The position numbers and the translations under genes are program-made. The notes below the pieces were generated by a model. That model had not been told where the DNA came from. It ran no database searches and saw only the letters and a list, made by a program, of their open reading frames with translations. Below are positions 35,605-46,480 of a stretch of 64,000 nucleotides of DNA, one piece after another. This DNA comes from Mycobacterium syngnathidarum (GTDB lineage Bacteria; Actinomycetota; Actinomycetes; Mycobacteriales; Mycobacteriaceae). Location of the stretch: NCBI RefSeq assembly GCF_001942625.1, contig NZ_MLCL01000077.1, positions 62,001 to 126,000 of the forward strand, given 5' to 3'. The first letter of the stretch is position 1. The number at the start of each line of letters is the position of its first letter.

Positions 35605-37325
35605 GGTTCGGCGAGTAACTTCTCAATCCGGTTCTGCAGCAACGGGATCCGGTGCGCATTGCCGTCCAGACCGATGTAGCGGTCGTCGAACACGGCCAGG
35701 AGGGCATCGTCGAGGCGACGCACCGCGCCTGGCGGGAACCGGTAGTCCATCAGCCGGTTGATCTCGTCGGTGTCCACCGAGTCCAGCACGCCCGTGAGCG
35801 CTTCCAGCGAGGTGATGCCGAGCTCGAGCAGTAGCCCCGAGATCCAGCTGTAGTGGTCCGTGCGTGACCAGCCGGCGTCGGGGAAGCGGTTGCCCAGATA
35901 GGTGGCCAGTACCGGGGTCGGAATGCGCGCGTCCGAAGAGGGCACGGTGAACTTGGGGTCCTCCTCGTCGGTCATGGTCTGCCGCAGCCGTTCCCGGATC
36001 TCGGTGAATTCACGGTCGGCGAGCTCCAGCAGACCGGCGGCCAGCGTGAACCGGCGATCCAGTTCGCTGACGTGCTCGGCCGGTATCGACCCCTTGTACC
36101 GCACGTCATGCTCGAACTCGGCCCACGCGTGCTGCAGCACGGTACGTACCTGGATGGACGCCGGATACTGTTCGCCTTCGACCCCGAACAGCAGATGCCG
36201 ACTCGCATACCCCCAGCGGCCCTGGCGGGCGGTCTGCAGACCCATGTCCTGGTCGTCGAGCAGCCGCATCTCCTCGGCCAGCAGGTTTGCCACCGCGTCG
36301 ACGTCCTCGCGCAGGTAGGTGATGACGCGCAGCCCGACCTGGTCGGTGATCTCCACCAGCGGATCGCTGTACATCGGAGTCCCGTCGGGCGCGCGCCGGT
36401 TGGCCTTCATCGCGAACGAATCGACGCTCTTGGTCCGTGCCGCGATGCTCAGATAGTTGATGCCCGCCTCATCGAGCAGTCCGGTGACCAGCTTGAGGTA
36501 CTGCTCGGTGGCCGCCACCAGATCCGGGCGCCGGGCAGCATATTCGGCCACTGCCTTGGACGGGGCTGCCCCGCGGCCCGGTGCGGGCCGCGGCCCAGGG
36601 CGCCGATCGGAAGGCAGGGACGGGGTGACGATGTAACCCGAGGCGAAGTCGCCGTAGATCGTGACGTCCTCGGGCCGGTGATACCAGTACAGCGCGATGT
36701 ACGCGCACAGCAGCGCATCCACCGGATCCTCGTCACGGTCGAGCTGACCCGGCCGGGTGGCAGCCTCGATCCGCTTACGCAATTCCACCCAGCTGACGTT
36801 CCGGTTGGCGCGCAATCGAGGCGTCGCCCCGTCGAGCTCGTCGATGAACGTCATCAACCTCAGCAGTTCGCGCTGCCGGTCGCCGAACGCGCCCCGCTTG
36901 TACTTCAAGGTCTTGTCGAGCCCGAACAGCGCGACGCTCGCCGGGTGCGGATAAACCTCGATCGCGCGCCGGTTCGACGACGACGACGGATCCATGTCGA
37001 GGCCCAGCGAGGCGGCGAGACGCGCGGCACGCGGATGCTTGAACTCCGGTCGTTCGGTGAATGCCGGGCGTGCTCCGGCATCGAACCGCTGGAAGTCGCG
37101 GTTGAGATCCCGCTCGCACGGGCGGTGGCCCGTCGGGTTCTTGACGATCAGCGGAGCGTCGATGGCGACCAGACAATCGCCGCTGACGTAGGGCTCGATG
37201 GCCGCCGCGATGTCGTCGTCGTCCTGGGCCACACCGACGTGAAGAACCCGCCCACCGGCGTCGATGACCGCCACACCCGTCTGGTTCTTCTCGCCCCATG
37301 CGAGGTCGAGTCCGACGAAGTACAT
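35601..37325 (-). CDS. relZ: RelZ-type RNase HII-like/(p)ppGpp synthetase fusion
   Basis: 574 aa two-domain protein. Residues 1-245 form an RNase H-fold (DUF429-like) domain: FVGLDLAWGEKNQTG with the first catalytic Asp, AIDAPL near 55, and EDPVDALLCAY near 200 with acidic residues. Residues about 260-450 form a RelA/SpoT synthetase: SIAARTKSVDSFAMKANR, EITDQVGLRVITY, GYASRHLLF, IQVRTVLQHAWAEFEHDVRYK. The C-terminal 120 residues are helical. This matches the dual RNase HII-alarmone synthetase described in M. smegmatis (MS_RHII-RSD, RelZ). No hydrolase (HD) domain is present, so it can make but not degrade alarmone. Divergent from purB by 50 bp. Confidence 0.88.
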   Translation of the reverse strand: MYFVGLDLAWGEKNQTGVAVIDAGGRVLHVGVAQDDDDIAAAIEPYVSGDCLVAIDAPLIVKNPTGHRPCERDLNRDFQRFDAGARPAFTERPEFKHPRAARLAASLGLDMDPSSSSNRRAIEVYPHPASVALFGLDKTLKYKRGAFGDRQRELLRLMTFIDELDGATPRLRANRNVSWVELRKRIEAATRPGQLDRDEDPVDALLCAYIALYWYHRPEDVTIYGDFASGYIVTPSLPSDRRPGPRPAPGRGAAPSKAVAEYAARRPDLVAATEQYLKLVTGLLDEAGINYLSIAARTKSVDSFAMKANRRAPDGTPMYSDPLVEITDQVGLRVITYLREDVDAVANLLAEEMRLLDDQDMGLQTARQGRWGYASRHLLFGVEGEQYPASIQVRTVLQHAWAEFEHDVRYKGSIPAEHVSELDRRFTLAAGLLELADREFTEIRERLRQTMTDEEDPKFTVPSSDARIPTPVLATYLGNRFPDAGWSRTDHYSWISGLLLELGITSLEALTGVLDSVDTDEINRLMDYRFPPGAVRRLDDALLAVFDDRYIGLDGNAHRIPLLQNRIEKLLAEP

Positions 37326-37375
37326 CCGTCCACTGTCTCATTGGTCCGGGTGCCGGGGCCGTAAGCTGTGTGTTC

Positions 37376-38790
37376 GTGACGATCCCGAATGTTCTGGCCA
37401 ACCGCTACGCCAGCGACGAAATGGTCGCGATCTGGTCACCGGAGGCCAAGATCGTCGCCGAACGCCGACTGTGGCTCGCCGTCCTGCGTGCGCAGTCCGA
37501 GCTGGGCGTCTCGGTGCCCGACGGCGTGATCGACGACTACGAGCGTGTTCTGGAGAACGTCGACCTCGCCTCGATCGCCGCCCGTGAGCGTGTCACCCGC
37601 CACGACGTCAAGGCCCGCATCGAGGAGTTCAACGCGCTGGCCGGGCACGAACACGTGCACAAGGGCATGACCAGCCGTGACCTCACCGAGAACGTCGAGC
37701 AACTGCAGATCCGCAACTCCCTAGAGTTGGTTTTCGCCCACGGCGTGGCCGTCGTCGCGCGGCTGGCCGAACGCTCCGTGGTCTACCGCGACGTGGTGAT
37801 GGCCGGCCGGTCGCACAACGTGGCCGCGCAGGCGACGACGCTGGGCAAGCGGTTCGCCTCGGCCGCCGAGGAGACGCTGCTGGCGCTGACCCGGCTGCGT
37901 GAGCTGATCGACCGCTACCCGCTGCGCGGCATCAAGGGCCCCATGGGCACCGCCCAGGACATGCTCGACCTGTTCGACGGCGACACCGAGAAACTCGCCG
38001 AGCTGGAACGGCGTGTCGCCCAGTTCCTCGGCTTCACTGAGGTTTTCACCAGCGTCGGGCAGGTATACCCGCGCTCGCTGGACCACGACGTACTCTCCGC
38101 GCTGGTGCAGGTGGGGGCAGGCCCGTCCTCGCTGGCACACACGATCCGGCTGATGGCCGGCCATGAGCTGGTCACCGAGGGCTTCGCGCCCGGCCAGGTC
38201 GGCTCGTCGGCCATGCCGCACAAGATGAACACCCGGTCCTGCGAGCGGGTCAACGGCCTGCAGGTGGTACTGCGCGGCTACGCCTCGATGGCCGCCGAAC
38301 TGGCCGGTGCGCAGTGGAACGAGGGCGACGTTTTCTGCTCGGTGGTGCGCCGCGTCGCGTTGCCCGACGGTTTCTTCGCCATCGACGGGCAGACCGAGAC
38401 CTTCCTGACCGTGCTCGACGAGTTCGGTGCCTACCCGGCGGTGATCCAGCGAGAGTTGGATCGGTACCTCCCGTTCCTGGCCACCACGCGAATCTTGATC
38501 GCCGCGGTGCGTGCGGGTGTGGGCCGCGAAACCGCGCACGAGGTGATCAAGGAACACGCCGTCGCCGTCGCCTTGGCGATGCGCGAGCAGGGGCGTGAGC
38601 CCGATCTGCTGGACCGGCTGGCCGCCGATCCACGGCTGCCGCTGGACCGGGCCGCTTTGGAGGCCGCGCTCGCCGACAAACAGGCCTTCACCGGAGCGGC
38701 AGGCGCCCAGGTCGACGGTGTTGTCGCCGCCGTCGACGACCTGGTCAGCCGCTACCCGGAAGCCGCCAAGTACACCTCGGGTGCCATCTT

Positions 38791-38794
<4 letters not shown>
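37376..38794 (+). CDS. purB: Adenylosuccinate lyase PurB
   Basis: 472 aa, GTG start at 37376 ([12 protein letters not shown]), the length remembered for M. tuberculosis PurB. It acts twice in purine synthesis: SAICAR to AICAR + fumarate, and adenylosuccinate to AMP + fumarate. Seen: [15 protein letters not shown], the histidine region [14 protein letters not shown], and the fumarase-superfamily loop [18 protein letters not shown] with the catalytic serine. Its stop overlaps the GTG of cyp126 (GTGA). Confidence 0.97.
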
Positions 38795-39999
<1,205 letters not shown>

Positions 40000-40008
40000 C
40001 CTCGGGGC

Positions 40009-40614
40009 ATGGACTCCGGCCCGAATGACCACCTCCGTGTCTCAGACGCCGAGCGCGCGAAGGTGGGGCAACTCCTCGAACGTGCGGTCGCCGAGGGCAT
40101 GATCACGCTCGACGAATTCAGTGACCGCTACGACGCCGCCCTGGCCGCCCGCACGCGTGGCGAGTTGGGCGCAGTCGTGGCGGACCTGCCGATGGCCCTG
40201 CCCCCGACGGCCGCCGCACCGCACCTGCCCGCGGCGGCGCTCGACCAGGCCCCAGAGGAACTGCGCGGCTGGATGTCCTCGATCGTGCGGCGCGGACTGT
40301 GGAGGGTGGCGCCGGCCCTGCGCCTCAACACTCGGCTGTGCAGCACGACCCTCGACTTCACCTCTGCGGTGCTGTCCCGGCCTGTGGTCGAGATCGTCAT
40401 CGACGATTACTGCAGCAGCACCGAGCTCATCGTTCCCGCCGCGGCCACCGCCGATCTCAACAGTGTCGACGCGATCGCAGGCAGTTCCACGGTCAAGGTA
40501 CGCACCAGCCCGCCGTCGGATCAGCTGCATCTCATCGTGCGCGGCCGCGTGCGGATGGGGTCGGTCACCGTGCGGCACCCGTTCGGAAGCTGGCTGCGGC
40601 GCCTGACTGGATAG
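40009..40614 (+). CDS. DUF1707 domain-containing protein
   Basis: 201 aa. Residues 8-62 are a DUF1707 (SHOCT-like) domain: LRVSDAERAKVGQLLERAVAEGMITLDEFSDRY region with the conserved ARTRGELGAVVADLP end. The C-terminal 100 residues form a beta-rich domain resembling cell-wall-active or DUF1707-partner domains. No membrane helix or signal. It starts 9 bp after cyp126, and its last 50 bp overlap the convergent DUF559 gene. Function unknown. Confidence 0.85.
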   Translation: MDSGPNDHLRVSDAERAKVGQLLERAVAEGMITLDEFSDRYDAALAARTRGELGAVVADLPMALPPTAAAPHLPAAALDQAPEELRGWMSSIVRRGLWRVAPALRLNTRLCSTTLDFTSAVLSRPVVEIVIDDYCSSTELIVPAAATADLNSVDAIAGSSTVKVRTSPPSDQLHLIVRGRVRMGSVTVRHPFGSWLRRLTG

Positions 40615-41458
40615 CCAGGCCAATCTCGGCGATCACCCGCTGCGGATACTCGGTCAGGTCCAACCAGGTGAATCGCAGTACCTGCCAGCCCATCAGGGCG
40701 ATCTCGTTTTGCTTGACGCGGTCCTTGTGAAAGTCGTCGTGGTCGTGGTGAAAAGCCCAGCCATCGGTCTCGACAGCGACCTTGTGACCGGCAAATGCCA
40801 CGTCGATCACATAGCGGCCCAGGCGGTAGTTGGCCTTCCATCCTGTGATGCGGGCTTCTCTGAGCAGCTTGATCAGCAGCCGTTCGGCTTCTGACCGTGC
40901 TCCGTCGGCCGCTGCGATGAGCAACCTGCGCGCAGCGGGCGAGCCGTGCCTGCCTTTGTTGCGAAGATGTGCCCGCCACAGGTCACGCAGTTCGGTATGG
41001 CGCTGCAGCGCGGTGTCCATCAGCTTGGTGCCGCCACCACGGCGGGCTGCGGCTTCGACGACAGTGAGCGGCAACGCGGTCACTTGTAGTCCGCGGCGTT
41101 CGACGACGTCATGCGGGTCGAGGTCCCGCCGGCGCAGTGTCGTACCAGGGTGTGCCCGAAGCCGACTGGCCCGCGGAACAGTCGCTTCGATGATCTGCGG
41201 TGGGTACTTGGTAATCCCGTGCCACCATGCGGCAACCAGCCCGCTTGCGACCGCGTGCGGGCCATACGACCACACGCCGACCCGAGCACGGGCGCTGTCG
41301 GTGAACGGCCTGTCATCAACGAAGTACACGCCGCGGGCGCAGCGGATCCAGCGCCCGGCCTTCACTCGGCAGTCGACCATGTCCTGGCTGAGTCCTGACT
41401 GCTTGGCCTGAGCCAGGGTGATGACGCCGTCGTGGTCCCGCAGATAGTCGTCCAGCAC
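40565..41458 (-). CDS. AbiEi-like N-domain fused to DUF559 (Vsr-like) nuclease domain
   Basis: 297 aa. Residues 1-55 match the winged-helix opening of AbiEi-type antitoxin proteins (VITLAQAKQSGLSQDMVDCRVKAGRW then RGVYF). Residues about 200-285 form a DUF559/very-short-patch-repair-like PD-(D/E)xK domain: RYVIDVAFAGHKVAVETDGWAFH supplies the Asp and Glu-x-Asp, then RVKQNEIALMGWQVLRFTW. Such proteins are widespread in actinobacteria without proven function; DNA binding and cleavage is inferred. It overlaps the DUF1707 gene by 50 bp, tail to tail. Confidence 0.82.
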   Translation of the reverse strand: MLDDYLRDHDGVITLAQAKQSGLSQDMVDCRVKAGRWIRCARGVYFVDDRPFTDSARARVGVWSYGPHAVASGLVAAWWHGITKYPPQIIEATVPRASRLRAHPGTTLRRRDLDPHDVVERRGLQVTALPLTVVEAAARRGGGTKLMDTALQRHTELRDLWRAHLRNKGRHGSPAARRLLIAAADGARSEAERLLIKLLREARITGWKANYRLGRYVIDVAFAGHKVAVETDGWAFHHDHDDFHKDRVKQNEIALMGWQVLRFTWLDLTEYPQRVIAEIGLAIQSGAAASFRTGAAR

Positions 41459-41503
41459 ATGCGATTGGACGTGGTTGGGTCGTCAAACGGTTCCCACCCT
41501 GCG

Positions 41504-41550
41504 ATTTGTGGAGTTCTAACCGTGCTCGTGACGGCTAAAACTCCACAAAT
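41504..41550 (-). terminator. Hairpin terminator after the membrane-protein gene (family member B)
   Basis: 20-bp stem with a 7-nt loop, beginning 10 nt after the stop at 41561 on the minus strand. In the minus-strand RNA all 20 positions pair, two as G-U wobbles; in the plus-strand RNA those two would be A-C mismatches. It shares the outer stem ATTTGTGGAG and the inner AGCCGT with the hairpin after adhB. Confidence 0.7.
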
Positions 41551-41560
41551 CAATGGGAAA

Positions 41561-42184
41561 TCACTCGATGCGGCGCAGACGCATGCCGGCCGACCGCAGC
41601 TCCAGGGCGGCCAGGCCGCGAATGGCCTGCCGGTCTTGGCTGCGCCACGCCCCGACCGGGTCATCGGACACGGATGTCAGCTTGGCCAGCGGCCGGTTGG
41701 CCAGTGCCCGCAGGGCGAGCAACTGCTCCCCGGCCGCGGTCGAGGCCAGGGTGATCGCGGTCCACTTGCGCCGGAAGAACCGCACCCGGAGATAGAGCCA
41801 GGGCATGGCGACGAACAGGATCGGTGCGGCGGCCACCGCCAGGGCCAACACCCAGGCCAGCCAGCTCGCGGTGCTGTCCAGGTTGGCGCCCGCACCGGCG
41901 ATGTCGAGGGCCGCGTCACTGGCGGCGCGCAGCGGTTTGCTCAAGGTGTCACCGATCAGCGGAACGTTGTCGGTGCTGTCGCCGGCGGAGCCGAGGTTGT
42001 CGGCAACGCCGTTGGCGCCGCTCTGGACCTGCCTGCCGACCTCGGCGATGGTCGACACCGCCGAATGGACCGCCACCCCGACCAATATCCACACCGCGGT
42101 CCAGGTGATGACGGCCACGTCGCTGAACAACTGGGCCAACAAGCGGCCGGGTCTGCTGGCATAGGGCAGGTACCGCGATCTCAT
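41561..42184 (-). CDS. Conserved membrane protein (Rv0779c-like)
   Basis: 207 aa, start ATG at 42184 (MRSRYLPYASRPGRL); the frame stays open through purC but that part is a shadow. Two hydrophobic segments: residues about 23-45 (VAVITWTAVWILVGVAVHSAV) and 115-135 (LAWVLALAVAAAPILFVAMPWL), with a 70-residue loop between them and a basic cytoplasmic tail of about 70 residues. Function unknown. Divergent from purC by 30 bp. Confidence 0.85.
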   Translation of the reverse strand: MRSRYLPYASRPGRLLAQLFSDVAVITWTAVWILVGVAVHSAVSTIAEVGRQVQSGANGVADNLGSAGDSTDNVPLIGDTLSKPLRAASDAALDIAGAGANLDSTASWLAWVLALAVAAAPILFVAMPWLYLRVRFFRRKWTAITLASTAAGEQLLALRALANRPLAKLTSVSDDPVGAWRSQDRQAIRGLAALELRSAGMRLRRIE

Positions 42185-42214
42185 GAAACAGATCCCAACA
42201 CATAGGCTGGCCCA

Positions 42215-43102
42215 ATGCGCCCTGCTCTGTCCGACTATCAGCACCTGGCCAGCGGCAAAGTCCGCGAGTTGTACCGCATCGACGACGAGCACCTGCTGTT
42301 CGTGGCGACCGACCGGATCTCGGCCTACGACTACGTCCTCGACTCGCAGATCCCGGACAAGGGCCGGATCCTGACGGCGATGAGCGTGTTCTTCTTCGAC
42401 CTGATCAGCGCTCCCAATCATCTGGCCGGCCCACCGGACGACAAGCGCATTCCCGCCGACGTGCTGGGCCGCGCGCTGGTGGTCAAGCAACTGAAGATGC
42501 TGCCCGTGGAGTGTGTAGCCCGGGGCTACCTGACCGGCTCGGGGCTGCTCGACTATCAAGCCTCGGGATCGGTGTGCGGGATCCCGCTGCCACCCGGGCT
42601 CGGTGAGGCGAGCAAGTTCGACGAGCCGCTGTTCACCCCGGCCACCAAGGCGGACATCGGCGAGCATGACGAGAACATCTCGTTCGACCACGTGATCGAT
42701 CTGGTTGGCCCGGCGCTGGCCAATCAGCTCAAGGAACGCACGCTGCAGATCTACATCCAAGGTGCGGATCATGCGCTGACCAAGGGCATCATCATCGCCG
42801 ACACCAAGTTCGAGTTCGGCGTCGACCAGGACGGCACGGTGGTCCTGGCCGATGAGGTCTTCACCCCGGACTCTTCCCGGTATTGGCGCGCCGAGACCTA
42901 TCGGCAGGGTGTGGTGCAGGACAGCTTCGACAAACAGTTCGTCCGCAACTGGCTGACCGGGCCGGACTCTGGCTGGGATCGGCACGGCGGCACCCCGCCG
43001 CCACCATTGCCCGAGGAGATCGTGGCCGCCACCAGGGACCGGTACATCGAGGCCTACGAACGGATTTCGGGCTTGCGCTTCGACGATTGGATCGGTGCAT
43101 GA
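42215..43102 (+). CDS. purC: SAICAR synthetase PurC
   Basis: 295 aa. Phosphoribosylaminoimidazole-succinocarboxamide synthase: CAIR + aspartate + ATP to SAICAR. Seen: [27 protein letters not shown] at the N-terminus (ATP site), [13 protein letters not shown], and [11 protein letters not shown] with the [12 protein letters not shown] signature. Full length. Its stop overlaps the ptrB start (ATGA, 43099-43102). Confidence 0.97.
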   Translation: MRPALSDYQHLASGKVRELYRIDDEHLLFVATDRISAYDYVLDSQIPDKGRILTAMSVFFFDLISAPNHLAGPPDDKRIPADVLGRALVVKQLKMLPVECVARGYLTGSGLLDYQASGSVCGIPLPPGLGEASKFDEPLFTPATKADIGEHDENISFDHVIDLVGPALANQLKERTLQIYIQGADHALTKGIIIADTKFEFGVDQDGTVVLADEVFTPDSSRYWRAETYRQGVVQDSFDKQFVRNWLTGPDSGWDRHGGTPPPPLPEEIVAATRDRYIEAYERISGLRFDDWIGA

Positions 43103-45273
43103 GCCAGTCGGTGCAGCCCCCGGTGGCCAAGCGCGGCAATCACCGCCGCGAACATCACGGTGACGTGTTCATCGATCCTTATGAATGGTTGCGCGACAAG
43201 GACAATCCCGAGGTGATCGCGCACCTGGAGGCCGAGAACGCCTACACCGAGGTCGCCACCGCCCATCTGGAACCATTGCGGCAGAAGATCTTCGACGAGA
43301 TCAAGGCCCGCACCAAGGAAACCGATCTTTCGGTGCCGATGCGCCGCAACGGCTGGTGGTATTACGCACGTAGCTTCGAGGGCAAGCAGTACGCGGTGCA
43401 CTGCCGGTGCCCGATCGGCGATCCCGACGACTGGACCCCACCCGAGCTCGGCGAGGGGGCCGAGCTCCCCGGCGAGCAGGTCCTGCTCGACGAGAATGTC
43501 GAGGCCGACGGCCACGAGTATTTCTCGCTCGGTGCGGCCACGGTGAGCCTGGACGGCAACATCCTGGCCTACTCGGTGGACGTCAAGGGTGACGAGCGAT
43601 ACACCTTGAAGTTCAAGGATTTGCGTACCGGCGAGCTCTACGACGACACGATCACGGGGATCGGCGCGGGCGGCACCTGGGCCGCCGACAGCCGCACCCT
43701 GTACTACACCACGGTGGATGACGCGTGGCGGCCGGACACCGTATGGCGGCATCGGCTGGCCTCCGGTCTGCCTTCTGAGAAGGTCTACCACGAACCCGAC
43801 GAACGGTTCTGGGTGGCGATCGGGCGCAGCCGCAGTGACAAGTACCTGTTCGTCGCCTCGGGCAGCGCGGTCACCACCGAGGTCCGTTATGTGGACGCGA
43901 ATGACCCGACCGCCGAACTCACCACGGTGTGGGAGCGTCGCGATCTGGTGGAGTACTCCGTCGAGCATGCTGTGGTCGGCGGTGAGGACCGGTTCCTGAT
44001 CCTGCACAACGACGGTGCCGAGAACTTCATGTTGGTCGACGCTCCGGTCAGTGACCCGAGTGATTTCCGCACCGTGATCGAACACCGGACCGATGTGCGT
44101 CTGGACGGTGTCGACGCGTTCGACGGCTTCCTGGTGATCAGCTATCGCAGTGAGGCATTGCCGAAGATGGCGCTGTGGCCGCTCACGGCCGATGGCTACG
44201 GCACGCGCGAGGAGCTGACCTTCGACTCCGAGCTGACGGCCGCAGGAATGGGCGGCAACCCGAACTGGTCCACTCCCAAGCTGCGGATCGGGGCGACGTC
44301 GTTCATCACGCCGGCCCGGATCTACGATCTGGACCTGGCTAAGCCCGAAGGTGCTCCTCACGTGCGCGCTGGCGAGCGCACCCTGCTGCGGGAGCAACCT
44401 GTGCTGGGCGGCTACCGGCCCGAAGACTATGTGGAGCGCCGGGATTGGGCGATCGCATCCGACGGGGCGCGGATCCCGATCTCCATCATCCATCGGGCCG
44501 GACTGCAGTTCCCGGCGCCGGCGTTGCTCTACGGCTATGGCGCTTACGAGTCGTGTGAGGATCCGCGGTTCTCGATCGCAAGGTTGTCGCTTTTGGACCG
44601 CGGCATGGTGTTCGTGATCGCTCACGTGCGCGGGGGCGGAGAGTTGGGGCGGCCGTGGTATGAGCACGGCAAGCTTCTGGAGAAGGCCAACACCTTCACC
44701 GACTTCATCGCGGCCGCACGGCATCTCGTGGACACCGGAGTGACCCGGCCGCAGAACCTGGTGGCTCTCGGGGGCAGCGCCGGTGGCTTGTTGATGGGCG
44801 CGGTGGCCAACATGGCTCCGGAGCTGTTCGCCGGAATTCTGGCCCAGGTGCCGTTCGTCGATGCGTTGACGACGATCCTGGACCCGTCCTTGCCGCTGAC
44901 CGTGACCGAGTGGGACGAGTGGGGAAATCCGTTGGAGGACCCCGAGGTTTACCGCTACATGAAGTCATACACGCCGTACGAGAATGTGGCGGCGCAGGAC
45001 TATCCGGCCATCCTGGCGATGACCTCGCTCAACGACACCCGGGTGTACTACGTCGAACCGGCCAAATGGGTTGCGGCCCTGCGGCACGCGAAGACCGATG
45101 GTCATCCGGTACTGCTGAAGACGGAGATGGTGGCCGGCCACGGTGGTCTGTCCGGACGCTACGAGCGGTGGAAGGAAGCCGCGTTCCAGTACGCCTGGCT
45201 GCTGGCTGCCGCCGATCCCGACAATTACGGCAGCGGCCAGGTGGGCAGCCTCTTCGGCGGTCCGAACGCCTGA
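43099..45273 (+). CDS. ptrB: Prolyl oligopeptidase family protease PtrB (oligopeptidase B)
   Basis: 724 aa, ATG at 43099 overlapping purC. S9A serine peptidase cleaving after basic residues in short peptides; no signal, so cytoplasmic. N-terminal seven-blade propeller (about residues 70-410), then the hydrolase domain with YGYGAYE, the nucleophile [10 protein letters not shown], the Asp in [10 protein letters not shown] and the His in VAGHGGLSG. The gene is intact here, whereas I recall the M. tuberculosis counterpart as split into two annotated frames (Rv0781/Rv0782). Confidence 0.95.
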   Translation: MSQSVQPPVAKRGNHRREHHGDVFIDPYEWLRDKDNPEVIAHLEAENAYTEVATAHLEPLRQKIFDEIKARTKETDLSVPMRRNGWWYYARSFEGKQYAVHCRCPIGDPDDWTPPELGEGAELPGEQVLLDENVEADGHEYFSLGAATVSLDGNILAYSVDVKGDERYTLKFKDLRTGELYDDTITGIGAGGTWAADSRTLYYTTVDDAWRPDTVWRHRLASGLPSEKVYHEPDERFWVAIGRSRSDKYLFVASGSAVTTEVRYVDANDPTAELTTVWERRDLVEYSVEHAVVGGEDRFLILHNDGAENFMLVDAPVSDPSDFRTVIEHRTDVRLDGVDAFDGFLVISYRSEALPKMALWPLTADGYGTREELTFDSELTAAGMGGNPNWSTPKLRIGATSFITPARIYDLDLAKPEGAPHVRAGERTLLREQPVLGGYRPEDYVERRDWAIASDGARIPISIIHRAGLQFPAPALLYGYGAYESCEDPRFSIARLSLLDRGMVFVIAHVRGGGELGRPWYEHGKLLEKANTFTDFIAAARHLVDTGVTRPQNLVALGGSAGGLLMGAVANMAPELFAGILAQVPFVDALTTILDPSLPLTVTEWDEWGNPLEDPEVYRYMKSYTPYENVAAQDYPAILAMTSLNDTRVYYVEPAKWVAALRHAKTDGHPVLLKTEMVAGHGGLSGRYERWKEAAFQYAWLLAAADPDNYGSGQVGSLFGGPNA

Positions 45274-45343
45274 CTGCGGGATCGTCGGTATCGATCGACG
45301 CACGCGGGCACTGATCTAGTCGTTGTCAAGATTCGGGGCTAGG

Positions 45344-45898
45344 ATGGCCGGCATGGGCTATCACCACGGCGACCTGCGGGCCGTGATCCTCGCTCAGGCC
45401 GCCGACCTGGTGGCCGAGCGTGGCGCCGACGGCATTTCGCTACGCGAGCTAGCCCGCGCCGCGGGCGTCTCCCACGCCGCTCCCGCGCACCACTTCACGG
45501 ACCGGCGCGGCTTGTTCACCGCGCTGGCCACCGAAGGGTTTCAGCTTCTGGCCGCGGCGTTGACTGACGCCCGGCCGCAATTCATCGATGCCGCCAAGGC
45601 CTATGTGCGGTTCGCCCTCGACCACCCCGGCCACTACCAGGTGATGTTCGATAAATCGCTCTACGACGACGCCGACGCCCAGCTGGTTGCCGCCTCGGCG
45701 GCCGCCGGCGCCGAGCTGAACCGCGGCGTCGGTACCCTGGCCGATCCGAAGGCCGCTGCCGATCCGAACGGTGCAGCTCTGGCGGCTTGGTCTCTGGTGC
45801 ATGGTTTTTCGATGTTGTGGCTCAACGACGCGATCGACACCGCGGGTGATCCGATCGCGAAGGTGGAGGGTCTGGCCGCGATCTTGTTCGACGGGTAG
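45344..45898 (+). CDS. TetR family regulator
   Basis: 184 aa from the ATG at 45344 (another ATG at 45353; a TTG at 45323 is unlikely). Helix-turn-helix ISLRELARAAGVSHAAPAHHFTDRRGL at about residues 30-56 and a C-terminal WHG-type domain (RFALDHPGHYQVMFD, AAWSLVHGFSMLWL). Followed after 19 bp by a glutathione peroxidase-like gene, which it may control. Confidence 0.9.
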   Translation: MAGMGYHHGDLRAVILAQAADLVAERGADGISLRELARAAGVSHAAPAHHFTDRRGLFTALATEGFQLLAAALTDARPQFIDAAKAYVRFALDHPGHYQVMFDKSLYDDADAQLVAASAAAGAELNRGVGTLADPKAAADPNGAALAAWSLVHGFSMLWLNDAIDTAGDPIAKVEGLAAILFDG

Positions 45899-45917
45899 GT
45901 CCGGTAGCGTCGCAAGC

Positions 45918-46406
45918 ATGAGCCTCAAGGACATCCCGCTGACCACCCTCGACGGCAAATCCACCACATTGGCCGAGTTGGCCGACGGCGCTGCACTGGT
46001 GGTCAACGTGGCCTCGAAATGCGGATTGACGCCGCAGTACAGCGCGCTGGAGAAGCTCGCGCAGGAATACGCGGCTCGCGGGCTGACCGTCGTCGGGGTC
46101 CCGTGCAACCAGTTCATGGGTCAGGAGCCGGGCTCCGCCGAGGAGATCCAGACGTTCTGCTCGACCACGTACGGCGTGACGTTCCCGTTGCTGGCCAAGG
46201 CCGACGTCAACGGCGCCGACCGTCACCCGCTCTACGCCGAGCTGGCCCAAGCCACCGACGCCGCCGGAGAGGCCGGCGATATCCAGTGGAACTTCGAGAA
46301 GTTCCTGCTGACCCCCGGCGGTGAGGTGGCCAACCGGTTCCGTCCCCGCACCGAGCCGGACGCACCCGAGGTGATCGCGGCCATCGAGGCGGTCCTGCCG
46401 GCCTGA
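45918..46406 (+). CDS. Glutathione peroxidase-like thiol peroxidase
   Basis: 162 aa GPx-fold peroxidase reducing hydroperoxides, probably with thioredoxin or mycothiol rather than glutathione. Peroxidatic Cys35 in VASKCGLTPQY (Cys in place of selenocysteine), the Gln in VPCNQFMGQEPG, and the Trp-Asn of IQWNFEKFLL complete the catalytic tetrad; a resolving Cys candidate is in EEIQTFCSTTYG. Cytoplasmic, no signal. Directly downstream of the TetR gene. Confidence 0.95.
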   Translation: MSLKDIPLTTLDGKSTTLAELADGAALVVNVASKCGLTPQYSALEKLAQEYAARGLTVVGVPCNQFMGQEPGSAEEIQTFCSTTYGVTFPLLAKADVNGADRHPLYAELAQATDAAGEAGDIQWNFEKFLLTPGGEVANRFRPRTEPDAPEVIAAIEAVLPA

Positions 46407-46420
46407 TCTCTGGCCCAATG

Positions 46421-46447
46421 GACACTCTGTGTCAGAGTGTTCGACAC
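46421..46447. promoter_or_regulatory. Cluster of overlapping palindromes
   Basis: Three overlapping perfect inverted repeats: GACAC-TCT-GTGTC (46421-46433), ACACTCTG-TGT-CAGAGTGT (46422-46440) and GTGT-TCG-ACAC (46437-46447). They lie 15 bp after the peroxidase stop and 34 bp before the next start; either a weak terminator or an operator. Confidence 0.4.
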
Positions 46448-46480
46448 CGTCCCGACATGTGACGTTGCCACACTGGCAGC

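Noticed and set aside
42185..42985. Upstream extension of the membrane-protein frame antisense to purC
   Set aside because: It covers the purC coding region and has no recognisable domain; the start at 42184 gives the expected length.
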